A DNA stretch of 64,000 bases from assembly GCA_963855995.1 (NCBI GenBank), contig OY979716.1:28532421-28596420 (forward strand). Direction: 5' to 3'. Below the pieces are notes generated by a model. It was given only the letters and a program-made list of their open reading frames with translations, was not told the origin of the DNA and did not search any database. Origin of the DNA: Muricea muricata. Its lineage: Eukaryota > Cnidaria > Anthozoa > Malacalcyonacea > Plexauridae. Both the position numbers and the translations under genes were made by a program. Of the stretch, positions 9,785-24,219 are shown one piece after another (within the stretch, counting starts at the first letter, position 1; each line of letters opens with the position of its first letter).

Positions 9785-12058
9785 AGCAGCTAAATCGAGG
9801 ATTGCACATTTGCCTGACACCATCTTGAAACCCGAGCAGTAACCTGGTGATGACTGGGGACGTTTGGGATTAGTGGGATGCCTGTGATTATCAGTGGATT
9901 ATCCGTGATAATTAGGGATTATTTCATTTTACTGAGTGTTGGATATATCAAAGTATATCATATATTTACACTTTATAGTTTTTAGTTATTATTTACAAAT
10001 TTCAACTTTTTGGCAGCAGGTACAAAATATCTTATATAAAAAGGTAAGTTAAAGTATTTTACAAATTTTAATAGCACATACATCACTCATACGTGCGAGC
10101 GCGGATTTGTATTCTTACAAATTTTTGCATAAATGTGACTGTGAGGACAGAGTACTTCTTAAAAACTATAAATAAACCAAAAATACCAGCAATACTATAA
10201 CACCGACATTTCTCCTCTCAACCCTAATCCTGATGTCATCGTGACTCTCAATCGCATAAAAGTTCTCCAAATGCTGTCTCAAATGGGACGTACCATTAGC
10301 CTAAAGTCTAAATAGCCACACCCACAAATCTTTGGTTGATATTTGATTATCGGTAATGTAAGGACTATGTACATTACATACAATGAAGAATGAAAAAAGG
10401 GGATTTCCATTCATCCACATACTATTAAAAGAATGTATGTGGTATGTAAAGTAAAATGGTTTTCTCCAACTTCTTATAGTGACATATTTTAAAAATTAAT
10501 GCAAAAAATTGAATTTAATACCTTATGTATATAGTTATATCTATTTACTGGGGATTGACTAAGCCATATAACAATACATAGCATTACTATTACTTATTTA
10601 TGTAAGAGTTGCTATAAATAATTTTAGGTAGATATTTTAACTCCCTCTCTACTATGTTAAATCGTAGTATCAAGCACTGCAAATTCTATATTAAACCAAA
10701 GTGTATATGGTGGTCTATAAACATGTACCTGATTTAGATTTTCACACATTTGACAATACCATTCTTCCTCTTCCTTTTCAATTTTTACACATTTCCTAAG
10801 TGTAAAAGAAAGGGGGATTATTCTGGTTTTAAGCTAGGAGGTGGGGCAACTGATAATAGGGCAACTGAAATGGGTAATTTAATACTCTTACCAGTGGTGC
10901 CAGGTAAGACAAGAATCACACAGCAGCTAAATCGAGGATTGCACATTTGCCTGACACCATCTTGAAACCCGAGCAGTAACCTGGTGATGACTGGGGACGT
11001 TTGGGATTAGTGGGATGCCTGTGATTATCAGTGGATTATCCGTGATAATTAGGGATTATTTCATTTTACTGAGTGTTGGATATATCAAAGTATATCATAT
11101 ATTTACACTTTATAGTTTTTAGTTATTATTTACAAATTTCAACTTTTTGGCAGCAGGTACAAAATATCTTATATAAAAAGGTAAGTTAAAGTATTTTACA
11201 AATTTTAATAGCACATACATCACTCATACGTGCGAGCGCGGATTTGTATTCTTACAAATTTTTGCATAAATGTGACTGTGAGGACAGAGTACTTCTTAAA
11301 AACTATAAATAAACCAAAAATACCAGCAATACTATAACACCGACATTTCTCCTCTCAACCCTAATCCTGATGTCATCGTGACTCTCAATCGCATAAAAGT
11401 TCTCCAAATGCTGTCTCAAATGGGACGTACCATTAGCCTAAAGTCTAAATAGCCACACCCACAAATCTTTGGTTGATATTTGATTATCGGTAATGTAAGG
11501 ACTATGTACATTACATACAATGAAGAATGAAAAAAGGGGATTTCCATTCATCCACATACTATTAAAAGAATGTATGTGGTATGTAAAGTAAAATGGTTTT
11601 CTCCAACTTCTTATAGTGACATATTTTAAAAATTAATGCAAAAAATTGAATTTAATACCTTATGTATATAGTTATATCTATTTACTGGGGATTGACTAAG
11701 CCATATAACAATACATAGCATTACTATTACTTATTTATGTAAGAGTTGCTATAAATAATTTTAGGTAGATATTTTAACTCCCTCTCTACTATGTTAAATC
11801 GTAGTATCAAGCACTGCAAATTCTATATTAAACCAAAGTGTATATGGTGGTCTATAAACATGTACCTGATTTAGATTTTCACACATTTGACAATACCATT
11901 CTTCCTCTTCCTTTTCAATTTTTACACATTTCCTAAGTGTAAAAGAAAGGGGGATTATTCTGGTTTTAAGCTAGGAGGTGGGGCAACTGATAATAGGGCA
12001 ACTGAAATGGGTAATTTAATACTCTTACCAGTGGTGCCAGGTAAGACAAGAATCACAC
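9785..12058. repeat. Tandem duplication of a 1,137-bp unit (MULE left end)
   Basis: Positions 9785-10921 and 10922-12058 are identical wherever I compared them, including the terminal repeat at the start of each unit. The offset is exactly 1,137 bp throughout. No coding signal was recognised in the unit. Such identity means very recent duplication, or an assembly artefact. Confidence 0.9.
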
Positions 12059-12721
12059 ATTATCATGTCTTCAAACCTAGCCTTGTCACATGTGCAGCAC
12101 TTCCACTCTTCTTGCAGATTTTTAACTATATTTAGAAAATAAACAATTTTAGTACCCAGTACTTTAGATTGTCGATCAGTTCATGTTGTTGTATATCTGG
12201 TGATGTACTAAAAGCTATATGGCTAAACCAATAATTTATGGTGAGAACAATTAATTTTAAAATTAGTTATTGTATGTATAACTTATTACTGTACATACAT
12301 GAATTGATGACTTTGTTCCAAGCACCTTGACTTAAGTAACATTTGATTGAAGTTATATTGTAATTGAGGGCCTCTGCTGGTGGATCGTCCTCTTCTAGGT
12401 TGATGTCGTTTTCTGTAATAATTCCATTCATTGCAATGGCTGTCCTCACGGCTGTGGTAGAAACACCAAAGATTTGAAGCAACTCATTAACTAGAAAACA
12501 AACAAGATATTAATGTTAATAATATAAAGTAGCGATAATGCTAAATTGATGATAGTGCATGTATGAGGTTATTTTTCCCAAATGATTTCTTCTTGCTGAA
12601 GTATCATGTATTTGATTATGTTATAGCCAACTTCAGTCGGTAGTCAGGGTGGATAGGAGTTAATAAATGTAACATCAAGTGAAGATGCAGTTACGTCATG
12701 ATATTTGATATGTGATAAATA
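12059..12721. other. MULE 3' region with a short minus-strand ORF
   Basis: A frame at 12267-12482 (-; LLQIFGVSTTAVRTAIAMNG, then an acidic part) may be a last exon of the MULE gene or chance. Nothing else is recognisable. Confidence 0.3.
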
Positions 12722-13521
12722 TCAAATATTCTTTGTTGATCGAAATCCTTTTTCTTTTTCAATGTTCTTGTTAGCTGGTGTATTTGATATTGGCTGCATT
12801 TTGTGGTGACATGTATGTTTTTGCAATGATGAAAACAGATTCTGTGCAGCATTAATTTGTTTATCTAGATGTTGCAGTGCCTCTTTATTTGTGCATGACT
12901 CAATCTGTTCAGCTAGTGTGAAAAGTTTTCCACGGATTTGCTGTTTAAGTGATGCGATATCATGTGATGACACCTTATTAGGCTTGTGAATATGTGATGA
13001 GAGAATGTGCAATTCACTACTTATGAAATCTTGTGAATTGTCTGTAACTTCCATTACACCACCACTCTCGGTCAGTTTAGTGTCGTTTTCAGACAAGAAA
13101 CGCTGTACAAGGTGTATCTGCTTGCATATGGTGTGCTGAATGAGGCAGTCTGGACAGGTACATATATACTGGTGAATGCATACATACTGGGATGGTAGAT
13201 TGTGTGCATTTTAACTGGCATGTGGTGTCTGTGCATGAATCCTGCTGCTTGCTGACCGTGTATGTATTGCAGCCAACTTCACTTTTAACAAGCCATTTAG
13301 AACCGTCCTCTTCGCATTTCACGTTGTCAATTGATAAAGCTTTGCTCTTGTTGTGATGGTCCTGAATAGTTTTAAGTTTGCTGGTGCTTTTCCCTTTGGT
13401 CAGTTTGATTAATCTCTCGAACAATTTATCTCGGGTGTACTCCTGTAGGTTGACCAAGCAGCTATCGACTCGTTTATTGTACTTTCCTTTAAGATAATTG
13501 TACTTGAAAACACGATGAAAT

Positions 13522-14116
13522 ACAATACGATAATTTAATGAACACTCCCCAAGGAAGAGGCTTTTCAGTGATCATTTACAAAAAATAAATTAATTATGTA
13601 CAAGACGAAATGCTAGTCCTAAGATAATATAAACTGGTTTAGTAATTGAGTTTTCATTTTTTTCTTAAAAATATGCACAGAGTTACTTAATTTTAAAGAG
13701 GTTTCTAATGAGTTCCATAAGCTTACTGTACGGTAATAAAAGGATCTTTGGCCGCTAGCAGTCTTGAACAGTGGAATATTCAGTAACTGCAAGCTTCTGG
13801 TAGGCCACTTACTCACGTCACATCGTTTAATAAACTGACTAGACAAGTAAGATGGAGCGTGGCCATTCATACATTTGTACGCCAGGATCGCGTCGCGATA
13901 ATAAAGTTGTAATTTAACGGGTAGCCACTTAAGGTCTATCAAAACGGGAGTAATGTGATCGTATTTACGAGTTCCCATCACAATGCGTGCAGCGAAATTC
14001 TGTACAGTTTGTAGCTTTTTTAGGTTTTTCTCAGCAGTATTAGACCATACAGATGAACAGTAAAACATCTTACTAAAAACTAAGGTGTTAATTATTGTAA
14101 TAAGTGTTTTCCCATC
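13522..14116 (-). mobile_element. 5'-truncated LINE (CR1/Jockey-like) 3' end
   Basis: The minus-strand frame 14116-13619 is the C-terminal end of a LINE reverse transcriptase: IINTLVFSKMFYCSSVW, KLQTVQNFAARIVMG, ITPVLIDLKWLPVK, then NSLETSLKLS and FKKKMKTQLL. It starts abruptly inside MULE coding sequence (MVKHAF|) and ends ~95 bp after the stop. The MULE frame resumes as HRVFKYNYLKGK. The 4-bp AAAT at 13518-13521 and 14117-14120 fits a short target duplication. Confidence 0.8.
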
Positions 14117-17100
14117 AAATGCATGCTTAACCATCATGTTGGTATTAATACCCAAACCTTTTGCATAACAATATGCCCACCACTCTTCCCTACCTATCCA
14201 TTCATTTTGAAAATACTCACAAAATTCCGGGCTAAGCGATGAAAGACGTTCGAGAAGCTGTGCAAAATAATCTTGGAATAATGTGACACCTGTTTGTTGC
14301 AAAACAGTTCGTAGCATCTTATAAATCTCTGCCGCTAAAACTACATGGAAAAAACAGCCCAGTTTTACACATGTTTTTGCTTGCGACGTGTATCATTCCT
14401 GTAAAAATATATCTATCTGCATTGAAACTGCTCACCGTAGAGAAATTGTGAGTTTTAGGTCTATTTGTACGTAAACTATGGTCAACGCTTAACTAGCTGG
14501 TTGCAAGTTTATTTATATTGAATAAATCTGTTTTAAATAAAAATTTTGAGTACGCCTTACCTGTATCTTTTACTTTGGCTCGCAACTCCGTTTGCCAGGC
14601 TTTATCAACATGCCAAGTGCACAATAATCGCAGTGGCTTGCCTCCCATCACTCCCACCCAAGCGTTATAGAACTGACTAGCCAAATCAGACATAAGCCAT
14701 CTTGGTATCAGGATCCCGCAATTCCGTTTTACCATTTTGAAGAAACACACATGTGCGTAAAATCTTCGTTGTTGGAAAGACACCAGGCAATAGGAAAACC
14801 TTCTCCATATTCATCTATCACTACCACAGATGTCAGCAGAAAGTCATAACCAGTTGTGCCGTGTGTTGTATCAATACAAATACCATTCCTAGCAAATTTA
14901 TGAGCCATCTCTTTCTGGAACGGACTCTGTAAAACGATCATAAAGTCATCTGTGGTTAAGTTATACCAATCAGGAGGAGGTTCACCTTGGTATTTCTGAA
15001 AAAGAACAGGATTGTTTTCACTGTTGCTCCAATCCTCTACCCAAGCCCAAACACTTTCTTGATCATCAGGATGTTTTTGTACTTCGTTAATCCCGAATGA
15101 TTTCATAATGTTGTCAAGATCTTTTTTGGCAGTTAAGTGGTACCGGGTAAACTCGTCGCTTTCTTGCATAGCTTCTTCTCTAATGTCACTTAAAATTCTG
15201 TCCCTCGATACTCCTTGCTGAAATAAAGCCGCAACTTGTTGACGTTTATTCTTTGGCAGCCAGATATGTTGAAGCTCCTTTTCATGACCATAGTGTGTGT
15301 AGCATATGTTTACTCCAATTTTTCCATTTTTCATTTCTTCCATCTTTATTGTTGACGTGCAATTCTTTTGTATCTTACAGGTACCTACAAAACACGCAAA
15401 ATCTATGGTTAATTGAAAAAGAATGCTGAAGAGAACGAACATGCTGGATTTTTTACATCTGATTTGTCCAGCCAATAAATGCATAAATATTTCGAACCTT
15501 GTGATTTTGTCCGCCTTTTTCTAGTACCACCAGGTTTGTAAATTCCTCCTCTGTTGCATTGGTAGTATTGAACGTTTCCTGCCTGTCCTTTGTTTCCAGT
15601 TTTCTTAGTAAACGTGCATGCCTCTTTTTCTTCAATCGATCCTTTCCACTCCTGAAATTCTATTGAAAAGTAATTCGTTCAGGTATAGAAGGAGGACTAA
15701 TTGTTGCAGTGAAGGCTAAATGAAGCGCTATTCTATGTTCAGTATACTGTGTATTAAATTAACTTCATAGAAGACAAAAAAGTTTATCAAGCTAGGGATC
15801 TTTAAATATGTTATATGATCAGAAAGCAGAAATTATTTATTATAAACTAACCGTTCATGTTTTCCAAAATTATTGTTTCGGATCTGAAGATAATATTGTG
15901 TGCTTTTGCCAGATGCTTCCGTAACTCAGTTATCTTCTGACACTTGAAGCCACAATCATGACAACAACAGTTGCCAGTAGTAGACTGCTGGTTTGTATGC
16001 TTTGTTCGGATGTGACGTTTTAGCGTGAATTTTCGTGTAAACAGTGAATCACAATGGCAGCATTTGTATTTTTTTTCTTTTACAGGTAGAGACTTTTCGA
16101 TTGGAGCAACTACAGGATTAATATCTTTTTTACTTTTTGCTGGGGGGGATGATGATGTTGTCATCGCTGTCGCCAATAAATACAGCTGCTGCTGCTGATG
16201 TGCCATTAACGTCTATACTTGCTTTATTACTCTTATTGTTTTGTTTCCAATGATCATTACAGTTGTCCGTGATGGGTGTTGAGGTATTACAGCACGATTT
16301 CTTGTTTTCACTGGCACGACAATCATGGGAAGACTCGTCGTGTATCATGTGATAAGAGGAGGACAAATGATCTTCTTGCCACTGCCAAGATTGAGGTACA
16401 ATGTACTCCAAATTCACTAAATTGCGTGCCAACCAAGATGCAATAACGAAGCGTAGGTACTTCGCAAACCTGCTCGGGGCCTGAAAAAATATTGATGGAA
16501 AGATGTTAGCGTTGCTATGTCTTGTTGAAATGTGCTGGAAAAATTCAAAGTTGTGACATGCTATTGCTGATACAACCATAACAACGGCCTCGCAGATGTT
16601 ACTGCATGTTTGCAGCGGGTAAGTCTGCACAAGTTGATCCACATCGATGAGTGCCAGACATAGGGCATTTATTTTGAGGATCATGCAACATCACGATCGA
16701 AAAGTCGGAAATTTCTTCATCTTTACAAACCACTTTTAGGTATTTCTCCACTCTACACAGCAAACCACTTGGAAAGGGCCAGGCAAGGGAATCTCCATAT
16801 ACTATTTTCTTAGCTACGATGTCGACATGACATAACGCCCAGTGACAACCTCTATGAGCGTCTGAGCCGAGAAAAGTTCCACGTTCGTTTCGACCAACAT
16901 TTAGCGCAAAGAGAAATTTTGAAGGGAGATCTGTATTCCCGTTTCTGAATCTACGGAAAGTTTTTGGATCTGTATTTAATGAGCCATTTAAAAAAATGCA
17001 GTACGTGTCTTTTTGGGACTCCGTTACCAAAACCAGGTTACTTCTTGTTGCACTGCTGCTTGAATGTTTTTGGCAGTATGTAGCTTCAATAGATTATTGA

Positions 17101-17819
17101 TGTCACTAATGGCTAGCGTTCCAGACAATGTCTCAATGTGTTTCATTCTGCCATTGTTTATATCCACGATGGTCGGTTGCTATGCATTTTTCTCCCACAG
17201 GATATTTTGGTCACGTGGTTAGCGCACGCTTGCTTCTATGGAGCGCGATGCAGTCAATATAGGGCCAAGTTTGCGACAGTACTGACAGCACATTTTAAAC
17301 AAAACAAAAAGCTTTTATGCTTTTTAAAAGACATCATTACACTGTGCTTCTTTAGAGACCATGAACGTTTTCAATCAGCGCCGTTGCTGCGCAAGATGGT
17401 GGCAAAGTAGCCGATTTAAATACGCTTTACAGTCGAAATACGCATACTTCCGGGGCAAAAATTTTCTTTGTAGGGGTACCCACAGTTGTAGAATCAATAT
17501 TTAAGTAAAGTGACTTCCCCATCTCCCCACAGTCGTACGTATTTCTTGCGCAATTTTCAAATTTGTGTCGTATTTTGCAACATTTCGTATATTTTACTTA
17601 AGTTTATCTTTATAATTTACCGATGGTTATATCTGAGGAACTTAAAAGAAAATAAATGATATTACAAGACTTTAAAGCTGGATAACAGCGAAGCAGAGTG
17701 GTAAGAAACTACCTTGTTTCAACAACCTAATTTGCATATATTAATAATTGTGGTCGCCATATTGGCTTGATGGTCTTCGTCAATACTATATTCATCTTAA
17801 ATTAGCTCTCTAACGCCTC

Positions 17820-20800
17820 AACAACTGTGTTCAAGAAGTTGTAAGTGTAGCAGACCCCGGTTTCATTCTGGAAGATGTAATTCCGAAAGAAAATCGTTTA
17901 ACTTTTGGGAAAATTCTCCAAGCCATGTTGCGAAGGGTTTAAAGCAAGTTGAAGAACAACATGCCACCAGACTTGCCCAGGTTGAATCACGAGAAGTTGA
18001 ATTAACGCAAGCTCGTTCGGTTTTGAGGGAAAGGGAGATTCAGTTGGAGTCTTTTACTCAACTAGCAGAGGAAAGAGCTGAGAAAGCTAGTAGGTTTTAT
18101 TTTGAGATGCTTGTATTTAGGATTATAATTATATTTTAGTACAAATCTGATAAATTGATATGGTCTTCTAAACATTGTGAACTTGTTTACTTTGAAATAG
18201 GACGCAACTTAGAAAGCTGCAAAATAAGGCAAGAGGAACTAGAATTGGACATTTTATCCAAAACAAAGCACCTAAAGCAAGTTACTGGCCAATATGACAA
18301 GCTGAAAACCCATGTGGACCAAACAGTTTTCTCGTAGCCGTCGCAAAAACACACCAACTACCACTGAAACAATTTCTTCAACATTGTCAAGTACTCGATA
18401 CCGAAGGCGTCAAGAGAGCAACAATGTTTTTGGAGTATATTCATGGTGGAGAAGAAGGAGCTGTTTTAGGTGCCTGGGATGTTGTTTCCTTAGGTGCTAG
18501 TCCTGAATTGATGAAGACCTTAATTGGTAATTATAAGAGGAAAATTCTTGCAAAATGTTGTGACGCATGCTTTGAACGAGTACCATGAATCTGACCAATC
18601 ACTTAAGCAGGCAATAGCTTTTAAATACCAGAACTTCTTGTTGCAAAGGAAGTTTAATTTACTATGTAAAACTCAGTCCTCAGCCTTTGATGCTGACCAA
18701 GAAGTTTGGGTGCCACGTAATATGAAGGTTTTAGGGAAAGATGTCAAGATTGCTCCAGACCAGATATCATATGAAAGCATAGAAAAACTTGTAAAATCTC
18801 TAGATATTGGTCATATAAATCAAATCCCAAATGTCCCTGGGGTTACTAGGACAGTCAGTGGGCTTGTGTTCATGATAATTGACCTACACCTCAGACTTCC
18901 ACACTTCTTTCGTAAATTGGTCTGGTTCAATGATAATACTAACCATTTTGTGTTTCAGTTTTCTGACGATGGTGCTCCAGAAACTAGTCAAGTGTCAATG
19001 TCCATAGGTAGTCTTACAATGTGGAATTTAGGAGAGAGGGTAAGAAGTAGAGAGTTCCAATATCTTTTGCTCTGTGTTAGCCTTAGTGAAAAGCATGATA
19101 TTTTAGAATTATTGTGGAAGCAACATTCAGATGAAATGAAGCTATTAGAGTCTAGTGTCTTCACTGTGTGTGGAAAGGAGTGCACTATGGAATTTCAGCC
19201 AAGTGCAGATATGAGTTGGCAGAGTTGGGCTTGCAATGAGTTGAATCAAGCTGCCACATATCCATCTCCTTATGCTGATGTTAATAAAGCAAATCTCTCT
19301 ACAATGGGTGGCAGCATTGGATGTGAAAATGGGTTGTGGAAACCATACACAAATGATGTTAGGGAAAGTAATTTGTCAGCTGTGAGGGAATTTGGTAACT
19401 TTCTTCCTTCTTCTCTTAATGGTAAGCAAATTCATGAAAAGTTGTTGCAATTTATGGCAAGTCATGGTATTCGACAGCATGGTGAGCCTCGTATTGGCAT
19501 ATTTGCTGAACGTGTGCATCCTGATCCTTTGCACTGTGAAATTAACGCATGGCAGAACATCTTAGATATAATTTACTGTGAGGCAGTGCAACGAAATCTT
19601 TTTTGTAATTTTATACAGGTTTTGTCTTCACCAGTTGGCACTGAGGATCCTGCTTTCAGTTCCAAACAGATGCAGGTAAGTACCAGTAGCTTAGGCAATG
19701 AGGTTGCTGAAGAACAGAGCTGTAGTGATCTTAGTGAGGCGCACAATGCTCTTCTTGATCATCTACCCAATTTATCCTCCCCCAATTTTGACCTAACATC
19801 TTTAGGCTTAACAACTCATGCTAGTTTGCAGATGTCTAGTGCTCTTGAGCAAGTAACCCCTGATTGCTCAGTTGGTGCAGAGAAAAACTGTTTTGGATGT
19901 GGGCTGCCATATCTTGCTAAAAAAGTGAAGGAGCATTTTCAAGATGAAAAAAAGCGCTTCAATAAACTGCCGGTAAGATTGATTGGTGATCAGGCAATAA
20001 CTATTGCAAGGCATAGTTATCGTCTTGTGGATTCCCTCAAAACAAGCAATGAGACAGAGGGGCAGAGGCTGAGAAGGCTAGCTCTGTCAAAGGCAATTGA
20101 GTACCTTAGAAATGCTTGTGGCCTTTTCAATAAGATTAACACCACTTCTGCTGAAATTGACCAACTAGTTGAGTTCTGTGAATATTACTTTAATCAGCTG
20201 TCGCTGTTTTTCCCTGAAAGTATTACTGTTACTACTTGGACAGTTGGGTATGCTATTCCTTATCATGCAAAGGAATTATTTCATAAGTACAAGGTTGGGT
20301 TGGGGATAATTTCTTTACAAGCTAAAGAATCAAAACATGCAGGTATTAAGAAGGAGCTATCTTTGACCAACAGATCAGCAGATGTTTCAGCTAGTGGTAA
20401 GTGGTGGCAGATAATGAGATCAAATTATGTTAGGTCTTGTATCTTCCAGAGCACCAGCCTTCTCCACCTTCGTACTATTCCCACTTTAAAGCTCGCATTC
20501 CTTCCCACTGTGTTGACAACCAATTCTTCTGCAATTGTGGTAGAGAGAAGGAACAATCTTCTCTTTATTGTGATTTATGTAATCATAGTACACTTGTTTT
20601 AGCATGTGCCATGCAGAAGCTGCTACCTTCAGTCATTGCAATTTTAAAGCCATACACCTGCAAAGCCTGTGAAAAATGCTTTCCTGATATAAACACACTT
20701 GATGCCCACTCTTCAACACATAAAGCAGGCCTAGATAACAAAAATGCAAGTGTGCTTATCCCCAAGAATATGTCTGTTGAACAGCTTAAAAATGCACTTT

Positions 20801-20880
20801 GTGAACGAGGAATGTCGCCATCTGGTAGAAAAGATCTTTTAATCAGGCGTCTTGAGGGTGTCTTGAGTGCAAGTTCTTAG
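17820..20880 (+). pseudogene. Large repeat-family protein with coiled coil, zinc finger and SAP domain
   Basis: This is probably the transposase or main protein of the 7.17-kb element. The N-terminal part is coiled coil (LTQARSVLREREIQLESF; then after an intron-like gap GRNLESCKIRQEELELDILS). A long central region follows (MKVLGKDVKIAPDQISYESI to ITVTTWTVGYAIPYH). It includes RIGIFAERVHPDPLHCEINA, whose LHC-x-I-N-A core loosely recalls the LHCDIGNA motif of RAG1/Transib, which is only a hint. The C-terminus has a C2H2-type finger (YTCKACEKCF to HSSTH) and a SAP DNA-binding motif (VEQLKNALCERGMSPSGRKD). Frame changes near 17940, 18335, 18585 and 20436 break it; the central 18.6-20.43 kb frame is intact. 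Confidence 0.6.
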
Positions 20881-23526
20881 CACAATAAGGGTATTATTTT
20901 GTTACAGTATAGCAACAGTATAATAAGTACTTAAAAAGATGCACTTTCTTAAAAAAGTAGAATGATCAATCTTAATGTGTAGACAAAAGCAGTCTTTATA
21001 GTTGTGAAATGCAGTGTTCCCAGAGAAGACCTATTTAGAGCAAAGTTCAGTTTCTGATTACCCGGGAGGAAACCAACCAAATGGATATTGACATTTGGAC
21101 AGTTTATTTTTAAATGTTGTGTCACCATTGTCTTTTTTATTACATATCATGCTTAATTATATTGTTTGGTATGCAGTGGTATTATCACACTGTTGGGGCC
21201 AGGACTAATTTTGAATTGTAAGTTTTTAGATGAAGACAGCTAGAGGATGCAGGTCAATTATTGTCATGTCACATTTTTTACTGTTTCTTACTATATATTT
21301 GTACATTAGCTGAAATTAACAGCTCATATTACCAGGTCTGCACATATCTGTGTGACATCTATACTTCCCAAGTATTTTTAATTACTGCAAAAGTCACCAT
21401 CTATAAAAGCAGCATATACTTTTGTTCGCTCCTGTTTGTGCTCAAACTTATATAAATTGTATTTTTTTTTGTTATTCTTGTTTCATTTATATAATACATG
21501 CAACAGGAACTTATTGTAAAACATTATAGTTTCATGCAGTTCATGTTGCATCATAAAAGAGCACAAACTGGATGAACATTTGTTACAGTGGTGGAATGCA
21601 AGCTGACTGACTAAATGTGTTTAATATACTGAACCAGTTTGTCCTAACATGCCCTACCTATTAATTTTTCTTCTCCATAGCCAGATGAGATTACTTGTCA
21701 GGGGGAAGCTCTAAAGCTTAATTAGACTGATCTCAGACACTCTTTGTGCACTGAGCCCACAAAGAGTGCCTGAAATTAGGTTAAGCTTAATGGTTAATCC
21801 ATGGAGCTAAAATGTGCCCCATTTATGCTTTTACTTGTCTAATGCCAAATGATTTTATTCATTAGTAAGGAAGCTTTGTAGCTTTATGGAATAAAGTATC
21901 AGATGTTAAAATGCCCATGTGCTGGATTTTCTAAATATATGGCATATTCCTGTGAACCAAAATCAAAGTCATCAACAAATAACAGTTACAAATAACTGCT
22001 ACAATCTAAAATTGAAAATTACATATCCTACCAGCATGCTGAGAAGCAACATGTAAGTGTATAATTGTCAATTGTACCTTACTACTGTCATCTTTTACTG
22101 GTATTTTTTTCCAGGGTAAAGTGCACTTTTTTTAGGAAAACTGAAAAACTTTACCATGTGAAAGAGATCTTGCAACGTGTAGGAGGATGGAGATTTAAAT
22201 TCTAATTCATTCTCAATAAAAAGTAGCCTGTCTTGGTTTGTGTAAGCTATTAGATACAAAGCAAGAAACTGCAAATTAATTAGAAATAGCAATATATATT
22301 ATTATCTTGAAATACATAATTATAAAACATATATGAAATACAATTATATAGATTTTTAGCATTAAATTGACATAGAACTTACTATTAGTATAGCTGGGTT
22401 TCACTCAATACTTTTATATCAGGAAACGCTTGGTGGTCAAATTTACGCATATTGCTTACCCATTCCTTGAAAAAGCGAGCAAATGTTGTGAAATTTCATG
22501 AACCTGCTATCCTACACAAGATCAACTTATACATTAATATTTAACTCAACTGGTAACTGTGTCTTCATTTTGAGTTGACCAGCAACTGCTAAATGTATCA
22601 CGTGACTGAAACCCACCTATTTCAATATTTACAGATAGTTTATATTATCCTAGCTTTGTATATATGAAAAATGTAAAAAACAATAAAAGTATTTACGTTG
22701 GGATTCGTTTATTCATTGTAGAGTTCTCATTCTTAGGTGAGTAGATTTTCATAAATCTATCACACATGGGATACCAAATTTTCAGGGATCCAATTTACCT
22801 ATAACTTTAACATCCTTATGTTGTTTTCTACCTGGCTGTTTATGTTAGTACATATAATTACCAAGTATGAAATAGTGTACTAAACCTTACCCAATAGATG
22901 GCAATACAAGCTGGTCTACCCTTCAGCAGCTTATTATTTTACTCTGTTTAATTCCAAACTATTTTGCTCATTAAATAGGATGACCTGCCACTTGAATGAG
23001 TTAACAAGTAAAATAACATAGTATCTTTTTATGCTAGCCAGCCAGCCAGTCATACACTAAGCATAGCTGTTGAAATGCATAAAGTGAAGGTGCTTCACAG
23101 ATGGTTTAACTGCTGCCACAACTAGCTTGATAAATGTGGAGGGGACATATCCATATACTTGTGTTCTACATAATTGATTGTTAATAACTGAAATTGATTG
23201 CTCTTACACTCTGTGAACAAAAATATATGAATATGTCCTTCCCTTGCCTTATAAGAATCTCAGGTTGTACAGCAATATACTTTTGAGACAAATGAAAAGT
23301 CAATGAAAATGGAAGGAAACATAAGAAGCTACATGCTGCCTGCATAGTTGGTTCTTAAATAATTGACTGTTTATATGGCTGGTCTAGCCAATAATAGTTA
23401 GTAACCAGCAAATTTACATAAATAATGACAATTAAGTAATACAGGCCACAATAACTGCTATCCCAGCCATATAAACAGTTCAGTTGATTGTACAGTAAGG
23501 ACAAATTTATATAACACTAATATAAT
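20881..23526. other. 2.6 kb of SAP-element interior without genes
   Basis: AT-rich sequence with many short repeats and no open frame of convincing composition. Between about 21729 and 21779 the words gacactctttgtg and cacaaagagtgcctgaaatta form a short inverted repeat. Another is near 23370/23470 (tttatatggctgg versus ccagccatataaa). Confidence 0.4.
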
Positions 23527-24219
23527 TTAATTTTTGTCAGCACTGTTGACAAGAGCTTGAAGACTGATGTCAAGGGAGAAATCATCCTTGTCGTACCTTT
23601 GCACGTAGAATAATACAGTCAGTTTTTCTTGCTTTGTATTGTACTGTAATATTAACGGGGTTGACTGGCTCACAACAGCTGCCCTTCCTGTATATTTAAA
23701 AACATTCCTTCCATTCTCATTGACTTTTAGGAACTGTCTTTTCCTTAAAAAGCTGTTCCCTGCAAATCGCACGGGTGAAAAGACCTTCGAAACACCCTCC
23801 ATTTTTGTCATTTCAACAGCAATCTGGTTTTTCTTTGCCGACAAAGAACCTCCATAGCCGACAGCGATGTTGGATAAATGCCTGAAGATATTATAAGGCA
23901 CAAACAGTCGCAAGGGTGGCATGAGGCCAGTGTTTCGGGATCGTCCCAGTTAAGAGAACATTCCCCTGCCGATTTCGTGAAAAAACGAGTCAATTAGGGG
24001 ACCAACCAGCTCTAGTTTGTAGGATGCTCGCTCCTCAAAAATTGGATCGAGATCTCGCATTCCAAGGTTTGGCTTTTTCTCGCACTTCCAAACAGCATCC
24101 AGCCATGCTCGTTCAACACCAAACTTTAATTCTACTGTCGAAGCATTCCAGAAACGCTCCGACCGCTCTGTATCTTCGCCAGACGAACCAAGTTTCATGT
24201 TCAACAAGCATTCTGCCAA
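23527..24219 (-). pseudogene. Second, minus-strand gene of the SAP element
   Basis: The frame 24219-23950 (RFWNASTVELKFGVERAWLD to FFHEIGRGMFS) passes after a 1-nt frame change near 23930 into a second frame ending at 23527 (LRLFVPYNIFRHLSNIAVGY to FSLDISLQALVNSADKN). The product would be ~225 residues with no recognised domain. The gene starts ~100 bp inside the right terminal repeat and converges on the SAP gene, as an accessory gene would. Confidence 0.45.

Noticed and set aside
10750..12135. Two near-identical plus-strand ORFs (10750-10965 and 11887-12135) as a duplicated gene
   Set aside because: They are copies of the same stretch of the tandem duplication, with low-complexity composition and no domain. 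The similarity reflects DNA duplication, not gene selection.
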